Shown here in pieces: positions 35,481 through 47,703 of a stretch of DNA of 64,000 bases (positions within the stretch are counted from its first letter, which is position 1; each line of letters starts with the position of its first letter). Made by a program: the position numbers and the translations under genes. The DNA lies in NCBI GenBank assembly GCA_025267735.1, contig CM046299.1:18622232-18686231 (forward strand). The letters are read 5' to 3'. The notes under the pieces were generated by a model that worked only from the letters and a program-made list of their open reading frames with translations, was not told the origin of the DNA and made no database searches. The stretch is from Mactra quadrangularis (Eukaryota; Mollusca; Bivalvia; Venerida; Mactridae).

Positions 35481-36763
35481 ATGCACAATGCAGAACAGTT
35501 TATATCACAAAGACTCCCATTTATATTGTCAAGGGTATATGAATTGAAACATAAGTTATTGTAAGTCATCATTGCAAGGGAAGTAAGCAGTACATTTCTT
35601 TTTATAAAAAGATTAGAGTTATCTCCCTTACACTGTATAGAAAACTTAAAATGTTTAGAGACATTTACAACAATATTCACCCGGTTAACAATGTATGCCT
35701 GTCATTCAAATAGCCGTAATGAGTTTTACCATCAGGACAATTAGGACAACGATTTTCTGGCATTCAAATTGTCTGATGTTTGGCTGTAAAACATAATTGT
35801 CAATATAATATACACTGTATGTTATGTACATATAATTTATTGGCATTATTGACTCCATTTATTTGGAATTGTCTTATCAAATCTCATTATATATAACTTG
35901 ATAGTTTGGCAACCAAATGTTACATATTATATTCTACTAAACATTAGTTTTAAGTACATATATTGATATTGAGATTCTCATTATAAATTGCGCTTCTACT
36001 TTTTATATCAACACACAGTACAGGTGAGTGTATGGTTTTTGTACATGTATGTCAACCATTAAATAAATATATCTTATCACTTGACTAAGTCGGTATGTCT
36101 ATCACCAGTATAACTCAGACGTGGTAGATATACTTTAAAGGCTAAATGCTTGACCCTAAAATAGTTTGACAGACATTTTAGTGACTATTTTAAATCTTGT
36201 TTTAACAAATTTGTATTGATCTGTATGAAAATTGATGACAAAGTAAGGTAATACTCAATATCAAAACCAAGTTCTATATATCTTCAATTATAGTAAGTGT
36301 AATTATTACTAATAGATTTCTTTTGATCAATATCAACATCATCGAAATAGCAAAGGAGGTGCAGATATTATCTGACACGGCATTTTCTTTCCAGTGTAGG
36401 CTATTGGCATCTCTTCTACACCACATAACCATTTGTGCAATAAAGCACTTAATAAACTGAATTGGATAGATATTGGATGACAGCAAACAGAGATTGGCGT
36501 AACAATTCGTTTAAGACAATTTATTCAATTTTAGTTGTGATTTTGTACTTAGTTATTGATCGAAGCATATAATTTACGATTAACTTATTATTGCATCGGC
36601 ATAATATGTTGTAAAAGCTGATCACGTCCGTTTGCTATTGAATGAAGAATGTCAAGTGTCGATAAAAGATTTAAATGCTTTCTGACAGAACGTATAAATG
36701 AATCATCACTTTATCATTTCTCTCATTGCTTTGATTAATATGGAATATGAAATTTTAACTATA

Positions 36764-37698
36764 CAGTTAACAAAAGTTATAAGTATACATGTAAATATTG
36801 GCTCACATCTAAGCAAATGTTTGTCCGATTTAAGTCAAATTTTCAAAAGAAAATAGTGAAAAGACTGATTAACATTATAACGTTTATTCCATTACATAGC
36901 ACAAACTATTTATCAAATAATTACCAAAACATCACAGTGTGTGAAAAAATCAAAGTAACGAAATGAGGATCGCGATATGCGAGACTAAATGAATGTTGTA
37001 AAATGATCGTGACATTATGGTTCAAGTGTCAACGATTCTCTCTCTAATAATGAGTTTGACCTCCATGACTATTGAGAACCGCTTTGCATCGCGTTCTAAT
37101 GGATCTCACATACTGGTGGAAGTGATTCTGACGTATACCTGCCCACTCGAGTACAATCCTTTCACAAAGCTCAGCTAGGGTGGTTCAATATATCCATAAG
37201 TGTTCTTTTATGTTTAGCTAGATATTTCGGCGGTATGCAAATCAACGTGATGTTGTTTTCATGTAGTATTTCTGTTATCGTTCTTGCTGCGTGGGCTGGC
37301 ACGCAATCCATTTTAACAACCCAATATCTATTCCTAACTGTCCTATCGTTAGCCAGACCATTTTGTGTTTTTGGATGCGTGCGTTGTAATACATTCCACA
37401 GCAACAATGTGCAATTTTGATTCGCGCCAGTCACGATTTCCTCGTGCATTCAATGAATTTTATAGATTCACGATTTAACGCATCGGGTAGATTACTTTTC
37501 AAACGTGACTACGTAGTTATAAATGATACATAGTCAATAGCAGATGTACAAATTGCGTTAAAAATATTGTGACTACGCATTGATAAATAATACACACATG
37601 GTCAATAGCAGATGTACAAAATTTCGTTAAAAAATATATTGGTTCATAAAAAAGTTATACGCAATTGAAATATGTATACTTATAAGTTCTGTTAAGTG
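36764..37698 (-). mobile_element. Tc1/mariner element with decayed transposase (unit 3)
   Basis: Ends cagttaacaaaagttataag and inverted cacttaacagaacttataag, flanked by TA (36762-36763, 37699-37700). The empty site in unit 2 reads cttaactataatacatga near 25680. The minus-strand frame 37171-37449 has a Tc1 catalytic relic (YWVVKMDCVPAHAARTI, then ENNITLICIPPKYL), and 37040-37170 gives the C-terminal relic with a GIR-like and CKAVLNSHGG segment. The DPNPIE-type motif is lost. A ~65-bp internal tandem duplication lies at about 37511-37630. Confidence 0.85.
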
Positions 37699-38141
37699 TA
37701 TTACATGATGTACTATTCTTATATAATGTTGTTAAAAGATGTTTTGGTATCGTCTGCATTTTTAATTCTTTGCTTATTTATATTGGCAAGGTTCCAAAAC
37801 GTTCTTATTAATGATAATATTCTTCAAGTACTTTGTAGAAAAGGAAAAAACAACTTAGTTCAATTGTGCCAACATCTTGAATGCTCTTGAGTTTATCTTT
37901 TGCACATGTTTTTTTAAACATGCATTTCCGTTTCATATCATTGAACTCTTATAAACAAAGTCTGGTTTCAAAACTAAGACGTAGTTGTTAAAACAACAGC
38001 CACTTAGAAATTTAGCAATTATGTTTATCACTCTTTAAGGTATATACTTTTTAATCTATTTCGTTACAAAATCCAGAGAATACTTAAGCTTAAACTGGGA
38101 GATTCCAGCCGTCTTAACTCAAATAAATGTTCAATAAACCC

Positions 38142-38165
38142 AGAGACATAGTTATCTATGTCTCT
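38142..38165. promoter_or_regulatory. Conserved hairpin upstream of B3
   Basis: Perfect agagacatag-ttat-ctatgtctct, the same as in units 1 and 4, about 0.9 kb before the TATA-like box. Confidence 0.4.
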
Positions 38166-39060
38166 GATAAACTGTACAATTAATGCGTAACCGTATCTAC
38201 ACTACCATGGTTTGAAACAACGAATAATAAATTGTAAAAATAAATGGGTGTCCCGATACCTTAATGTAACAATTATATAACTAGGTTAGTTGAACACTTG
38301 TGCAACCTGACACTGGGACAAACAACATTTCCAAAAACAGATTGTTAACTTGTTTCTTGAAATCGTTTGTTAATGTATAATGAACTTTAGATGAATAATG
38401 TTTCACTTCAAGGGCCGTTCAAAATGTACCGTAAAAGTAAAACTTTAATATTCATAATCTACACAAACTGTATCGTTTTTTTACAAATTTATACTGTTGA
38501 AATAACGCTGTGATTGTGATAAGATGAAAAAGTTTTCCTCTACTTCGGAGTTCAGCCGCGTCTGCCGCCCAGCAGTAAAGACTTAATTCCTAATCCGGAG
38601 ATCATCAAATTATATCCAATGCTGAAAAAATCTCATATTTATTAATGTTTTCCTCCGTAAAGATGTTAGCTCTTGTTGAACGGAAATCAAATACTGATAA
38701 AGAGAGGTGTCCAGAAAATCTGGTTAGTTGAGACCTACGATAGACATTACCTGATATAAAGTGTTGATAATCCATGAACAATCTAATAAGAATCTCATAT
38801 GAAAAGTAAATGATTTGTATATTCCTTTTTTGTACATTTATGATTATTGTTTATATATCTGTATCTGTATTGTCACTTAACTGGTAATTAATAATACATC
38901 ATAGTTTAACAGTAAAAATAAATTCGTAGAAAGTCAGCGAATCATGACTTCATCTACATTCTATTTATATCGTTAAACTCAAATTATTCCTTTTCTCTGG
39001 AACTCAAGTTCCGGCTACTTTTTGAGAGTCCCTCATACCCCTAGTGTGACTTTCATTGCG

Positions 39061-39164
39061 TATTTAATGTGAAGATTAGAGATCGCAGTATCACAACTGT
39101 TTAAACATTTAAGTGAAAGGTTTGGAATAACTCAGCATACAGTAAACACCACTTACATCAGTCG
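39061..39164 (+). promoter_or_regulatory. TATA-like box and non-coding exon 1 of gene B3
   Basis: TATTTAA at 39061-39067, leader ending catcagtcg before donor GTAAGT at 39165. Practically identical to unit 2. Confidence 0.55.
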
Positions 39165-42100
39165 GTAAGTTTGTTTCTTAAATTATCAATTTTTGATAGT
39201 ATTACTCTAAAGTTTTATCAAGAAAATGTACTGATTTTGTTTTTTCAAATTACTTTTTTACTTTTCGTATTTTTATTTTGAAAGGTTATTTCTATTCAGC
39301 AATTTTTCTCGGGATAACATCTATTTGTTAATAGATCGTTTTTGTTGGATTTACATTACAATATTATATAACAATATATTACGAGCAGCGGTCAGTCAAC
39401 CTATGCCATTCCTTAGACGACATATCTGGATTAAGTTGTTAAATTAATTTCGTCAGTGATTGGCAACCTCCTGACATGATTTAGTTAATAAAAATATTTA
39501 AAACGATACCCGTCAAGTACCTTAATTTGTTCAGAAAAAGGCTCTTAACATTTTAATACAAAGTGACGTAGATTATGAGAAATATTTAATAAAGTCAGGA
39601 AAATGCATTAAAAACAGATTTTATATTTAATACATCACCATTTGTCGTATCTTAACATGCACTGCAATGTCTTTATCAGAAACTATGTTCAAACTTCAAA
39701 TTGTTCCTAAAATATTTGGGGGAGTTTAAGAAAAGTTAATGCTAAGGTTGCAATAAGTGAACAAGAAGCTTTAAACTGTTTTTATTCTAGAAAATAAATG
39801 TCTTTTATCTGTAGCACATCTCCTATTAGAGATATACACACAATTCTAAGATTATACTAGTTTCTGCTATAAACAGTGAAAATTGATCGTTTCATAGTAC
39901 ATGATACTTACAATTGCTTAATACGTCATGGTATGCTGTATTTTTAGATTCTAATAAATATATTTAATATGGCGTCTTTTTATTTCATTTATTACGTTTC
40001 AAGTAACAAGAAAACGTAACTTAGTAATGCATTCGTTCAATTTATCAGCTCACTTAGCTTTGTTTAAAAATAAGTACCCAAAAACATTTACATTTTTGTT
40101 TGACTGAGTTGTTCTTAAAATCGTTTAAAATGTAGTGAAATAATTTTACGAGTCATTTTAAAGATTTATGTTATCTTCATGGAATATTAATTTGATGAGC
40201 TATTATTTATTATGAATTTCTTGGCAGAAGATATATTTACAATGTATTATTTGAAATGGGAGGTTACCACTAATCAAATTTATGTTTAGTCTCAAGGCAA
40301 TAATTGACTTCACATTTTAATTGTATAAAATTTCTCTGATTGGGTGCTTTTAGATGCTATTACTTACACTGTCAGGATTTGTGTTGGTGTTACTTGTGGT
40401 ACAAGTCTTTTGTCTTCAACACTATCCAATATATTGTAGTGGAAGTTTATTAGTATAATTATTCATTGCCACTATATGAATCTTTTAATACGGTGAAGAG
40501 ACGTAACTCTGGATTTCATTTGCAAGAATTTTACGCCTTTTGTATTCTAAAATATCAGAAGTTTCACTTTAATGAATTATCTAATGCTTATTAAATTAAA
40601 GTTTTCAAGCTTATTTGCCAGCAATAAATCTACACATCTGTAAAGGAATGTAACTCTAGTTGAATTTTTCAGAGTTACTCTCCCTCAAAACTTTAATATT
40701 AAAGGCAATTTTATCAAATTAAAATATTTCTAGTACTTATCAAGTATATTTAAGTATATGTTAATATTATTGGTCGTCCATACTACATTTTCACGACTGG
40801 AGGGGCATTACTATGTCTGTATTATTGTTTTAGTTATACCCTTTTAACTTATTAACAATTAATGTTAAAGTATTTCTAAATGAAATATCTTGAAAACTAA
40901 TTAGGATTTTTGACCGAAAGTTGAGAAGATAATTGATCAGTTCTACCTACATGAAAATTATTATGAGTGAGCTTAATCTCTGGATCAATTATTTTTAACT
41001 ATACCACTTTATTATACCAAATGTAGTATTGAGTCTTTTTATACTTAGAATATCATTGGTATACTTACAGAGGTATTAAGTGGTAGTTGATATGTTTATT
41101 TATTTATCCTAAAGTGACTCAAATATAAAGGAATGTCACTCTAGATGTATTATTTTGGAGTAATTCCTATTTATTTCTTTAAATATGCCTTACTTACTTA
41201 TTATTTTACTGACTGAATTACCATTGGGAACCTTAATCTTGTCTTGAAAGCATTGTGTCCTAAGATAAGCCTAGTCATGAAAAAAAAACAAGTAAAAAGT
41301 AAGGCACATTGTCATTGGACTGCTCTTGTTTAATTCATTTACACAAAAAGTAGGAATTTAATAGTTATCATGTTGATTTTTTTATTTTGAGAAATCTATA
41401 ATTCTAATTATCCCTAATTTTGAAATTGCTTTGAGCTGAATTTGAAAGTATCTTATATAAATGTTTACTCACAAAAATTGAAAAAAGTCAATCAGCGTAT
41501 AAAATAACTGTTATTCTTGTTTTTTCTGAAAATGTCCGCATGTACAGTGACTTTAATGCTTTCTTAACCATCTGCACTCTTCTTAGTAAAAAACGTTGTT
41601 CGTCATTTTACTCGGTTTTTGTGCGAAATTTTAGAATTTATGATAATAAAATTTAGGAGGAGGAAAGAAAAAAATGTGCGATATTTGATGTCATTCCATT
41701 ATTTGCCTTGAAAAAGAAATTGGCAAAAATATGTTTTCAACTAAAATAAATTATAAGCAATAGGATTGTGTCATCATGTAGCTACAATTATACATATATG
41801 TGTTGTGCTAAATATTTGATATAAACATTATATTTATATTATATCTCATGTTTTTCGTTGAAATTCAATATGATTCGGTGCAAAATTATATGAGTGGTAA
41901 AAATGTAAAATCATTTTGTTTTATTTTAAATACATGTATAATAATGTCAAAATGACGTCATACTTCAGAAAAAAATACGCCATACGCAATTACGCTTTGT
42001 ATTTGTATATAAATCGAATTATCTTTATTTATTTTCTATACTTGAACATGAAAACTGTACATTATACAATTTTGGGTAAAATACTAATAAACTTCAAATC

Positions 42101-42783
42101 TTAAATCAAGAAATTGACATTGTAACTTGTGGCTATGCGAAATAACCAAAGTACTGAGAGTACTTATCGGAGACATTCGGAACTCAAAAAATCTGTGTGT
42201 ATACTACAAGAACTATTTTGCATAACCGTTACGTGCTTCGCCTCGCGTAGGTAGTAAAATCCCAAGCCGCCTGGGTAGACCTACAAGAATCCTTCCGAGA
42301 TTATTCATTCATGAATGTTCGAGGAGTTCCGAATGTTATGTTCTGTTCTGTTCTGTTATCGGACGTTGTGGTAAAATGCTGATCATGACACTTCACACTA
42401 GTGAAATATCTAAAACATGTGCGGTTTAATTAGGAGTTTGTGGTTTTTGCAGAAGTGTGTGGTTAGTCGTCTGACCCTTATTTCCAACAGCTGATGATAG
42501 ATTTATGGTATATTCTACATGTACTTTTAAAAACATATTCACGTTATAATTTCCCATTCTCTAGGGCTGTTCTTATAATAATATAGCCCCTGTATTGCAC
42601 ATGAAATTTTACAGTAGAAGTATGTTAAATTGGACTGGGTTGGTTTTGTTTATGAGTGCCAACGCAATTTGCAGAAACTACTGATTGTTAACTTGATATG
42701 ACCATAAATTGATTTTCAACCAAAATTGTCCAAATTATTTATATTAACTTAAATCATAAACATGTATATTTATTCTCTTTCAG
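39165..42783 (+). other. Intron 1 of B3
   Basis: 3.6 kb intron co-linear with that of B2, retaining about 0.2 kb (near 39905-40135) that B2 has lost. No gene or mobile element recognised. Confidence 0.5.
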
Positions 42784-42801
42784 CATCACAAGACAGAGAA
42801 A

Positions 42802-42918
42802 ATGGAAAACGTACTTGTTAAGACTGTTATGGTTGCTATGACATTAAATTTTGTGAATGGTGATCGTATAGCGGTACTAGAGAAAAAAGTTATAGCGATG
42901 GAAATGTCGCTACATCAG
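42802..42918 (+). CDS. Gene B3 exon 2: signal peptide
   Basis: Exon starts at 42784 after ttctctttcag. ATG at 42802 begins MENVLVKTVMVAMTLNFVNG, with a Lys in the hydrophobic core at position 7 that could weaken it, and mature start DRIAVLEKK. It ends at 42918 (atcag|gtaaat), 39 codons, phase 0. As in B2, the frame stays open in the intron, to 43134. Confidence 0.85.
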
Positions 42919-43349
42919 GTAAATCAGGTTTACATATTTACATTAATTATGAAGTTCTGTGATTATAAAGATGTTCCGTTTGTTTTAGAACATTTCGTTA
43001 AATGCCATTCTTCAAATGAAACACATTCCTCTATTTTATATGTTGAAAATTATAACATACTATTCAAGCTGGTTACAGACGTTTTCAACATGGGCCTAAA
43101 TGGCCACTTAGACATCACCGTCTCTCAATATTAATTATTTAATAGAAAATAAACTAAGTATTAAAACAGATGGTCACTGCTGTATTTTTATATATATTAA
43201 TATAAGGTATGTATTAGTTCTGACTATTAAATATTTTTTGAAATTACACCAGTAAGTTAGAACATGATTTTGTCATAAAACGTATCCTCTACCTATGTAA
43301 GAACTTAAATAAGTTTTACTATTTAAACAAGTTTTCTTTCTATTTTCAG

Positions 43350-44405
43350 GACATAATCATGATAAGAAACAGTATCCAGTCAATAAGTGACAAACTGGAC
43401 AAAGTTTTCAATCTTGATATGCCGTTATTGCAACAAGAATTAGACAAACCGACGTCAACATCCGACGATAACGCACGACCTGAACAAATATCTTTAAACA
43501 CTCACAACATACAAACTGAAATAAGACGATTTAGAAGAGCATTTACAGCTCTTAAACACGACTTCAAATCTAACTTAGAACTAGAACAAAACAAATTAAC
43601 AAATTCTGTAACCTATACGAGAGAAATAATGGACAAAACATTGAAGGAAGTAAATGATAACATACGGACAATGACAAATGAGATAAATTTCAACGTATCG
43701 ACTTTTATAAATGAAACTAACAATAGTAAACTATCATTAGTTGAGACAGCCACAAATGAAAGACATGCTCTGATTGAAGATTTTAAAAATGTTACTAAAA
43801 AAATTGACACAACGGCAGACTATACTGCACGAAATTATGAACTCAACAAAGATATATTGAGTTCTGTACAAAGTATTAAAGTAAATCAATACGTATCTTT
43901 GCTAGTGGGCAGAGATCTATCTAGCCAACATAAACAGTCACTTTATAAACACTTAAATTCAATTTATCGTAATTGCACTAATGAAATGAATACGTGTAGT
44001 GAGATAAACATGTTTTTAAATTCATTTGATGGTATCATTACTTATCTCATTACAAGCCCTGACAATATTCGTCTTGGAGATTATACTATTAATAAAACAA
44101 TAAAAGGTAGAGTAGAAGTTTACTATGATAATAGATGGGGAACTGTTTGTGATGATGGCTTTTCAAATACAGGAGCAGAAATTGTTTGTAGACAACTAGG
44201 ACTTACTGGTGGTACTCCAAAATTTGAGTTTGGTTCTGGTGTTGGTCCAATTTGGTTAGATGATGTTACATGTAAAGGTTCAGAGTTAAATATATTTCAA
44301 TGTCCAAGACGTGATCCAATTGGTAATCATAACTGTTATCACAGTGAAGATGTAGGTGTAGAGTGTACCATACCTCATGACTTAAAGTCCCTATATCAAA
44401 ACTAA
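43350..44405 (+). CDS. Gene B3 exon 3: short stalk and SRCR domain
   Basis: Follows acceptor tattttcag; the spliced protein is 390 aa, the shortest of the four. It carries only one stalk repeat (FINETNNSKLSLVET); the other 66-residue unit is absent with the frame intact. One N-glycosylation sequon in that repeat is lost (NSK instead of NRT). The C-x6-C pair is NCTNEMNTC. SRCR cysteines are at 306, 319, 347, 357, 368 and 378; variable loops read TPKFEFGSGVGPIW and PRRDPIGNHNC. It ends with DLKSLYQN. ATTAAA at 44438 may be the poly(A) signal. Six-cysteine group A SRCR, probably secreted; ligand unknown. Confidence 0.9.
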   Translation, partial: DIIMIRNSIQSISDKLDKVFNLDMPLLQQELDKPTSTSDDNARPEQISLNTHNIQTEIRRFRRAFTALKHDFKSNLELEQNKLTNSVTYTREIMDKTLKEVNDNIRTMTNEINFNVSTFINETNNSKLSLVETATNERHALIEDFKNVTKKIDTTADYTARNYELNKDILSSVQSIKVNQYVSLLVGRDLSSQHKQSLYKHLNSIYRNCTNEMNTCSEINMFLNSFDGIITYLITSPDNIRLGDYTINKTIKGRVEVYYDNRWGTVCDDGFSNTGAEIVCRQLGLTGGTPKFEFGSGVGPIWLDDVTCKGSELNIFQCPRRDPIGNHNCYHSEDVGVECTIPHDLKSLYQN

Positions 44406-46056
44406 CCCAGCCAATGGATTGCAAAATTTATTCAAGTATTAAACAGTCAAATGTTTTTTTATATTATTTTAAATATGTTGTAACAGAAAAATGAACTTTC
44501 AAATGTATGATATACTTCATTTACTTCAAGCATTTCAAAATGAAAGTAGACCAAAACCGAAAATGGACTTTGATTGACAACGCTTAAACAATAGTTAAAA
44601 TCAATGAACTATGAAGTCTTGTGAAAATAGCTATTTTCCTAAAAATATGTATTTAAGCTTCTACACTACTTTTTTATCACGAAGAAAGGAACACACTACA
44701 CACTTAAATAAGGCCCCTTTTTAGAAGTTGGCCATTAGTCAAATTTAAGATTAGAAAGCAAAATGGTTTGAACTGATGATTGTGTTTCTAAATCATGTTA
44801 TATTTTGAAAACCTCACGATTCTAAGAATTATTCATATTTGCTCTAAATGAATATATATCTTCATATAGTGGTTTAATATAAATGTTATGGTGTCTATAT
44901 TTCATACAAGTTATGGTACCTATATTATCAATGAAATATAGATAATGACAACCAAGTGTATTTTTCATAGTGAATATACAATGCATGTTCAGCAGGATTA
45001 CAAAAAGTCGTGTTAGTGTTTAAAAGTACTTATCACTTAAGTAAATATACATGTATTGTAGGGGAAAGTTGCCGAATTGATTGAATCGGCCTAAGTTCTT
45101 AAATAGTTATTGAAGCAGCTACTTAATGTGGCAAACCAAGAACCTAGATTTTAGTGAAAACCGTGTTGAAGTATTTTTTGTTGAATCCTAATTATTTGAG
45201 TGGAACTCACATTGAGTGAAAACTCAGAGAAATTAATTTTAAATATTCCTTTATTTCAATATATCCACATTGTGTACAATAAAACCATAAAGTTGTTTAT
45301 ACATGTATGTATTTTTTTCATTTGTGATATAACATCAGTACAGTGTTAAAATATTCCATGTATAATTTGTCATCTGATAAATATTAAAACACTATAAAAG
45401 CCTAAAGTTGTTGTTGTTTGAAATTCACTCCTTTGATATAATCAATGGATATACAGTACCCTCCAACAGTTCTTGGAAAAAAATCAAGTTTTAGAATAAA
45501 ACTATTCACATTTATTAATGAAATAATGAAAAAACCCAGTAATCTTATCATGTTTCAAAACCAACATTATTAAGTTTATCAAGATATGATTCAAAGGGAG
45601 AAGCATTTTTAAGAAGCAAAAACTTTTACTTATATATTTAAATTAGTTGTGGTATGCATGTTTTTCTCTGTCCTAGAATCATTGGAGAGATATGTTTATC
45701 ATTACAGCCTTAACAGTGCCATTAAAAATTACCTTGCCACTTATAAAAATGTGTTTTTTTCTATAAGTATCTAAAATTAAATTTTAATATCAGATGTATT
45801 GACCAAAAAGATAGTTATATTAGATTATAGCATTGAAAGAGAGTAACAATACTTGTAATTGTTAAACATGTACATGTATCTACAGATATGATTTAATTTC
45901 TCAAGTATTTTGATATCTTTATTTTTTAACTCAACAATTTATATCAAATCCTACATTTACAGAAGTGGTAAGGTAATTATGAATAGCACTGTGCATTACT
46001 TTTTTCAATTATACCCAAAGGAATATACATAAATAAATCAACAAAGTGGGAAAAAT
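44406..46056. other. 3' flank of B3
   Basis: Matches the flanks of A1 and A4. It includes the uninterrupted gccattagtcaaa site near 44732 where unit 1 carries the 6.1 kb element. No gene recognised. Confidence 0.55.
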
Positions 46057-46338
46057 TTATAGACGAATGTACCAATTTAACTGATTTGGAACGGCTATCT
46101 CGTGTCCTACTTGCCCTGTTGTACCAACAATGAATTCAATATATTCAAGGTTTCCAGTTTTCCACAGGGCAAAAGTGTATCTCTGCAAACCTCGTTCTTT
46201 ATCACAAATGACTTCTCGCTCACTGAACGCACTAAGTAAATGACTTACGACGTCTGCTTGGTACCATGTTATAACATCAGCAAAACGTACGAAAAGCCTT
46301 ACATCTGAGCCAGAGTCCAGAGCACTCATCATGATCAC
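46057..46338 (-). CDS. Conserved minus-strand ORF, function unknown (unit 3, longest copy)
   Basis: 93 codons read through from an acceptor-like tttgtttctttttctaag (exon edge 46337) into ATGATGAGTGCTCTGG. The conserved part is ADVITWYQADVVSHLLSAF, SEREVICDKERGLQRY, TGNLEYIEFIVGTT and AVPNQLNWYIR. It lies tail-to-tail with B3. Units 1 and 4 have one extra base upstream of the ADV part, so in them only a start at the internal ATG (MADV or MANV) gives a frame; this copy may have gained its extension by losing a base. The family is not recognised; a real exon is plausible but unproven. Confidence 0.45.
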   Translation of the reverse strand: MIMMSALDSGSDVRLFVRFADVITWYQADVVSHLLSAFSEREVICDKERGLQRYTFALWKTGNLEYIEFIVGTTGQVGHEIAVPNQLNWYIRL

Positions 46339-47452
46339 TTAGAAAAAGAAACAAAAGAGTTAAATAAGGGTCAATAGTCACGTGATATACAACAATAACT
46401 AATAAAGTTAACAAACAGACGTTGCGAATATTTCTCTACCAAGTCTCATAATAAAAGCGCATGAAAGTTCTACTTTTCTATCCCCGAAAATGCCAAGCTG
46501 GCCCCGTGAATATTGATTGTTAGCTAAATAATTACCACACCAAATGAAATCAACCATTAAACTATTTGCAAAACTAGTTTGTACCAAGAATTTGTAGTGA
46601 ACCATTACAATTCATTGTAGCCTAACAAAGGCATTTCCAGACATAAAAATGTAACAGTTATTTTTTGCACTATTTGAGTCGTCTCTATGTTTCAGCTCAT
46701 GTAAGCATTTGATGAAAAAAAAGTTTTCAACATTCTTCAGATTATTGTGTAACGATATAACCTGTAGTAAATGTACAGGGTGTAAAGCAAATTTTGACTT
46801 ATAAAATAATCACTCGCGTTTACACTATTAAATAGAGTAACCGGAAGTTTTATGTTGTTATACAGTAGAGGCTGTTCTCTCGGTGATCTGTACCCAACGT
46901 GTAAGACACTTTGAATGGCATTTCTCGATGACAGAAATGAAATAACTTACACTAGTCTAAATTTTGTCGCAGTAAAAATATAGATATTCTTTTTGGTGCA
47001 ACACCCTTAACAGAACTACATGTGTCCAAACTGGTGCCATTTTCGCACCCATAGGTTATCAAGATTCTCTATGTATTATAAGATCAAGAATCTTGAACAC
47101 CTCTGGGTACGAGACTGAAATGAAGCTTATACACTGCAGCTCATGGGCATTATTCATTCAAACGGACCAATAGCTGTCATCAGGCAATACTCTGCATGGT
47201 TTTATCAGTTAATGTTAAAATATAGGCAAATGTTAGTTATTGTAAGCGTTAAATTGTAATAAAACCTCTTTATAATGGTGTTATTTATCAAGGTATATAG
47301 TCTCGTGATCTGCAACATCTATTAACAATTAAGATAGCTGAACAAACACTATTTTTGCCAGTATTGAACAAATTTTAAAACAATCAAATAGAACATGATG
47401 TTCACTGAATACCACATTTCTTTTCCATGGACCGTATTATCAACACTTACGA
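46339..47452. other. Distal 3' flank of unit 3
   Basis: Matches 19575-20638 and 59520-60531. It contains the palindrome at 47044-47111. Nothing else recognised. Confidence 0.5.
47044..47111. repeat. Imperfect long palindrome (unit 3)
   Basis: Counterpart of 20258-20325, with the same caagattct/agaatcttg inner stem. Confidence 0.5.
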
Positions 47453-47703
47453 CCGAATTCTGTCGTAAACCGCACGTTATTGTATTGCAAATTATTGTGA
47501 GATTTTTGATACCATGCTGCTCCTGAAAACTTAGTCCTGATTATTTGATCGTCTACTCCCACAGAATTTGAGTCTACTTGTAAAACTAGGTCACTAGCAC
47601 TTACACTTTATTCATAGAAAGTTACTTACTCATAGACCAATGATAAAAAATTGTTAAGACAAAAAAGTATATATAAGTACTATGAGATCTAATCAATCGT
47701 TTG

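Larger units (their letters stand above)
35481..47452. repeat. Segmental duplication unit 3 (carries gene B3)
   Basis: Starts within the ~1.04 kb module (match to the 1016-1120 region begins near 35520), so its left edge is truncated relative to the other units. From about 37700 it is almost identical to unit 2, and downstream of the gene it matches units 1 and 4. Confidence 0.75.
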
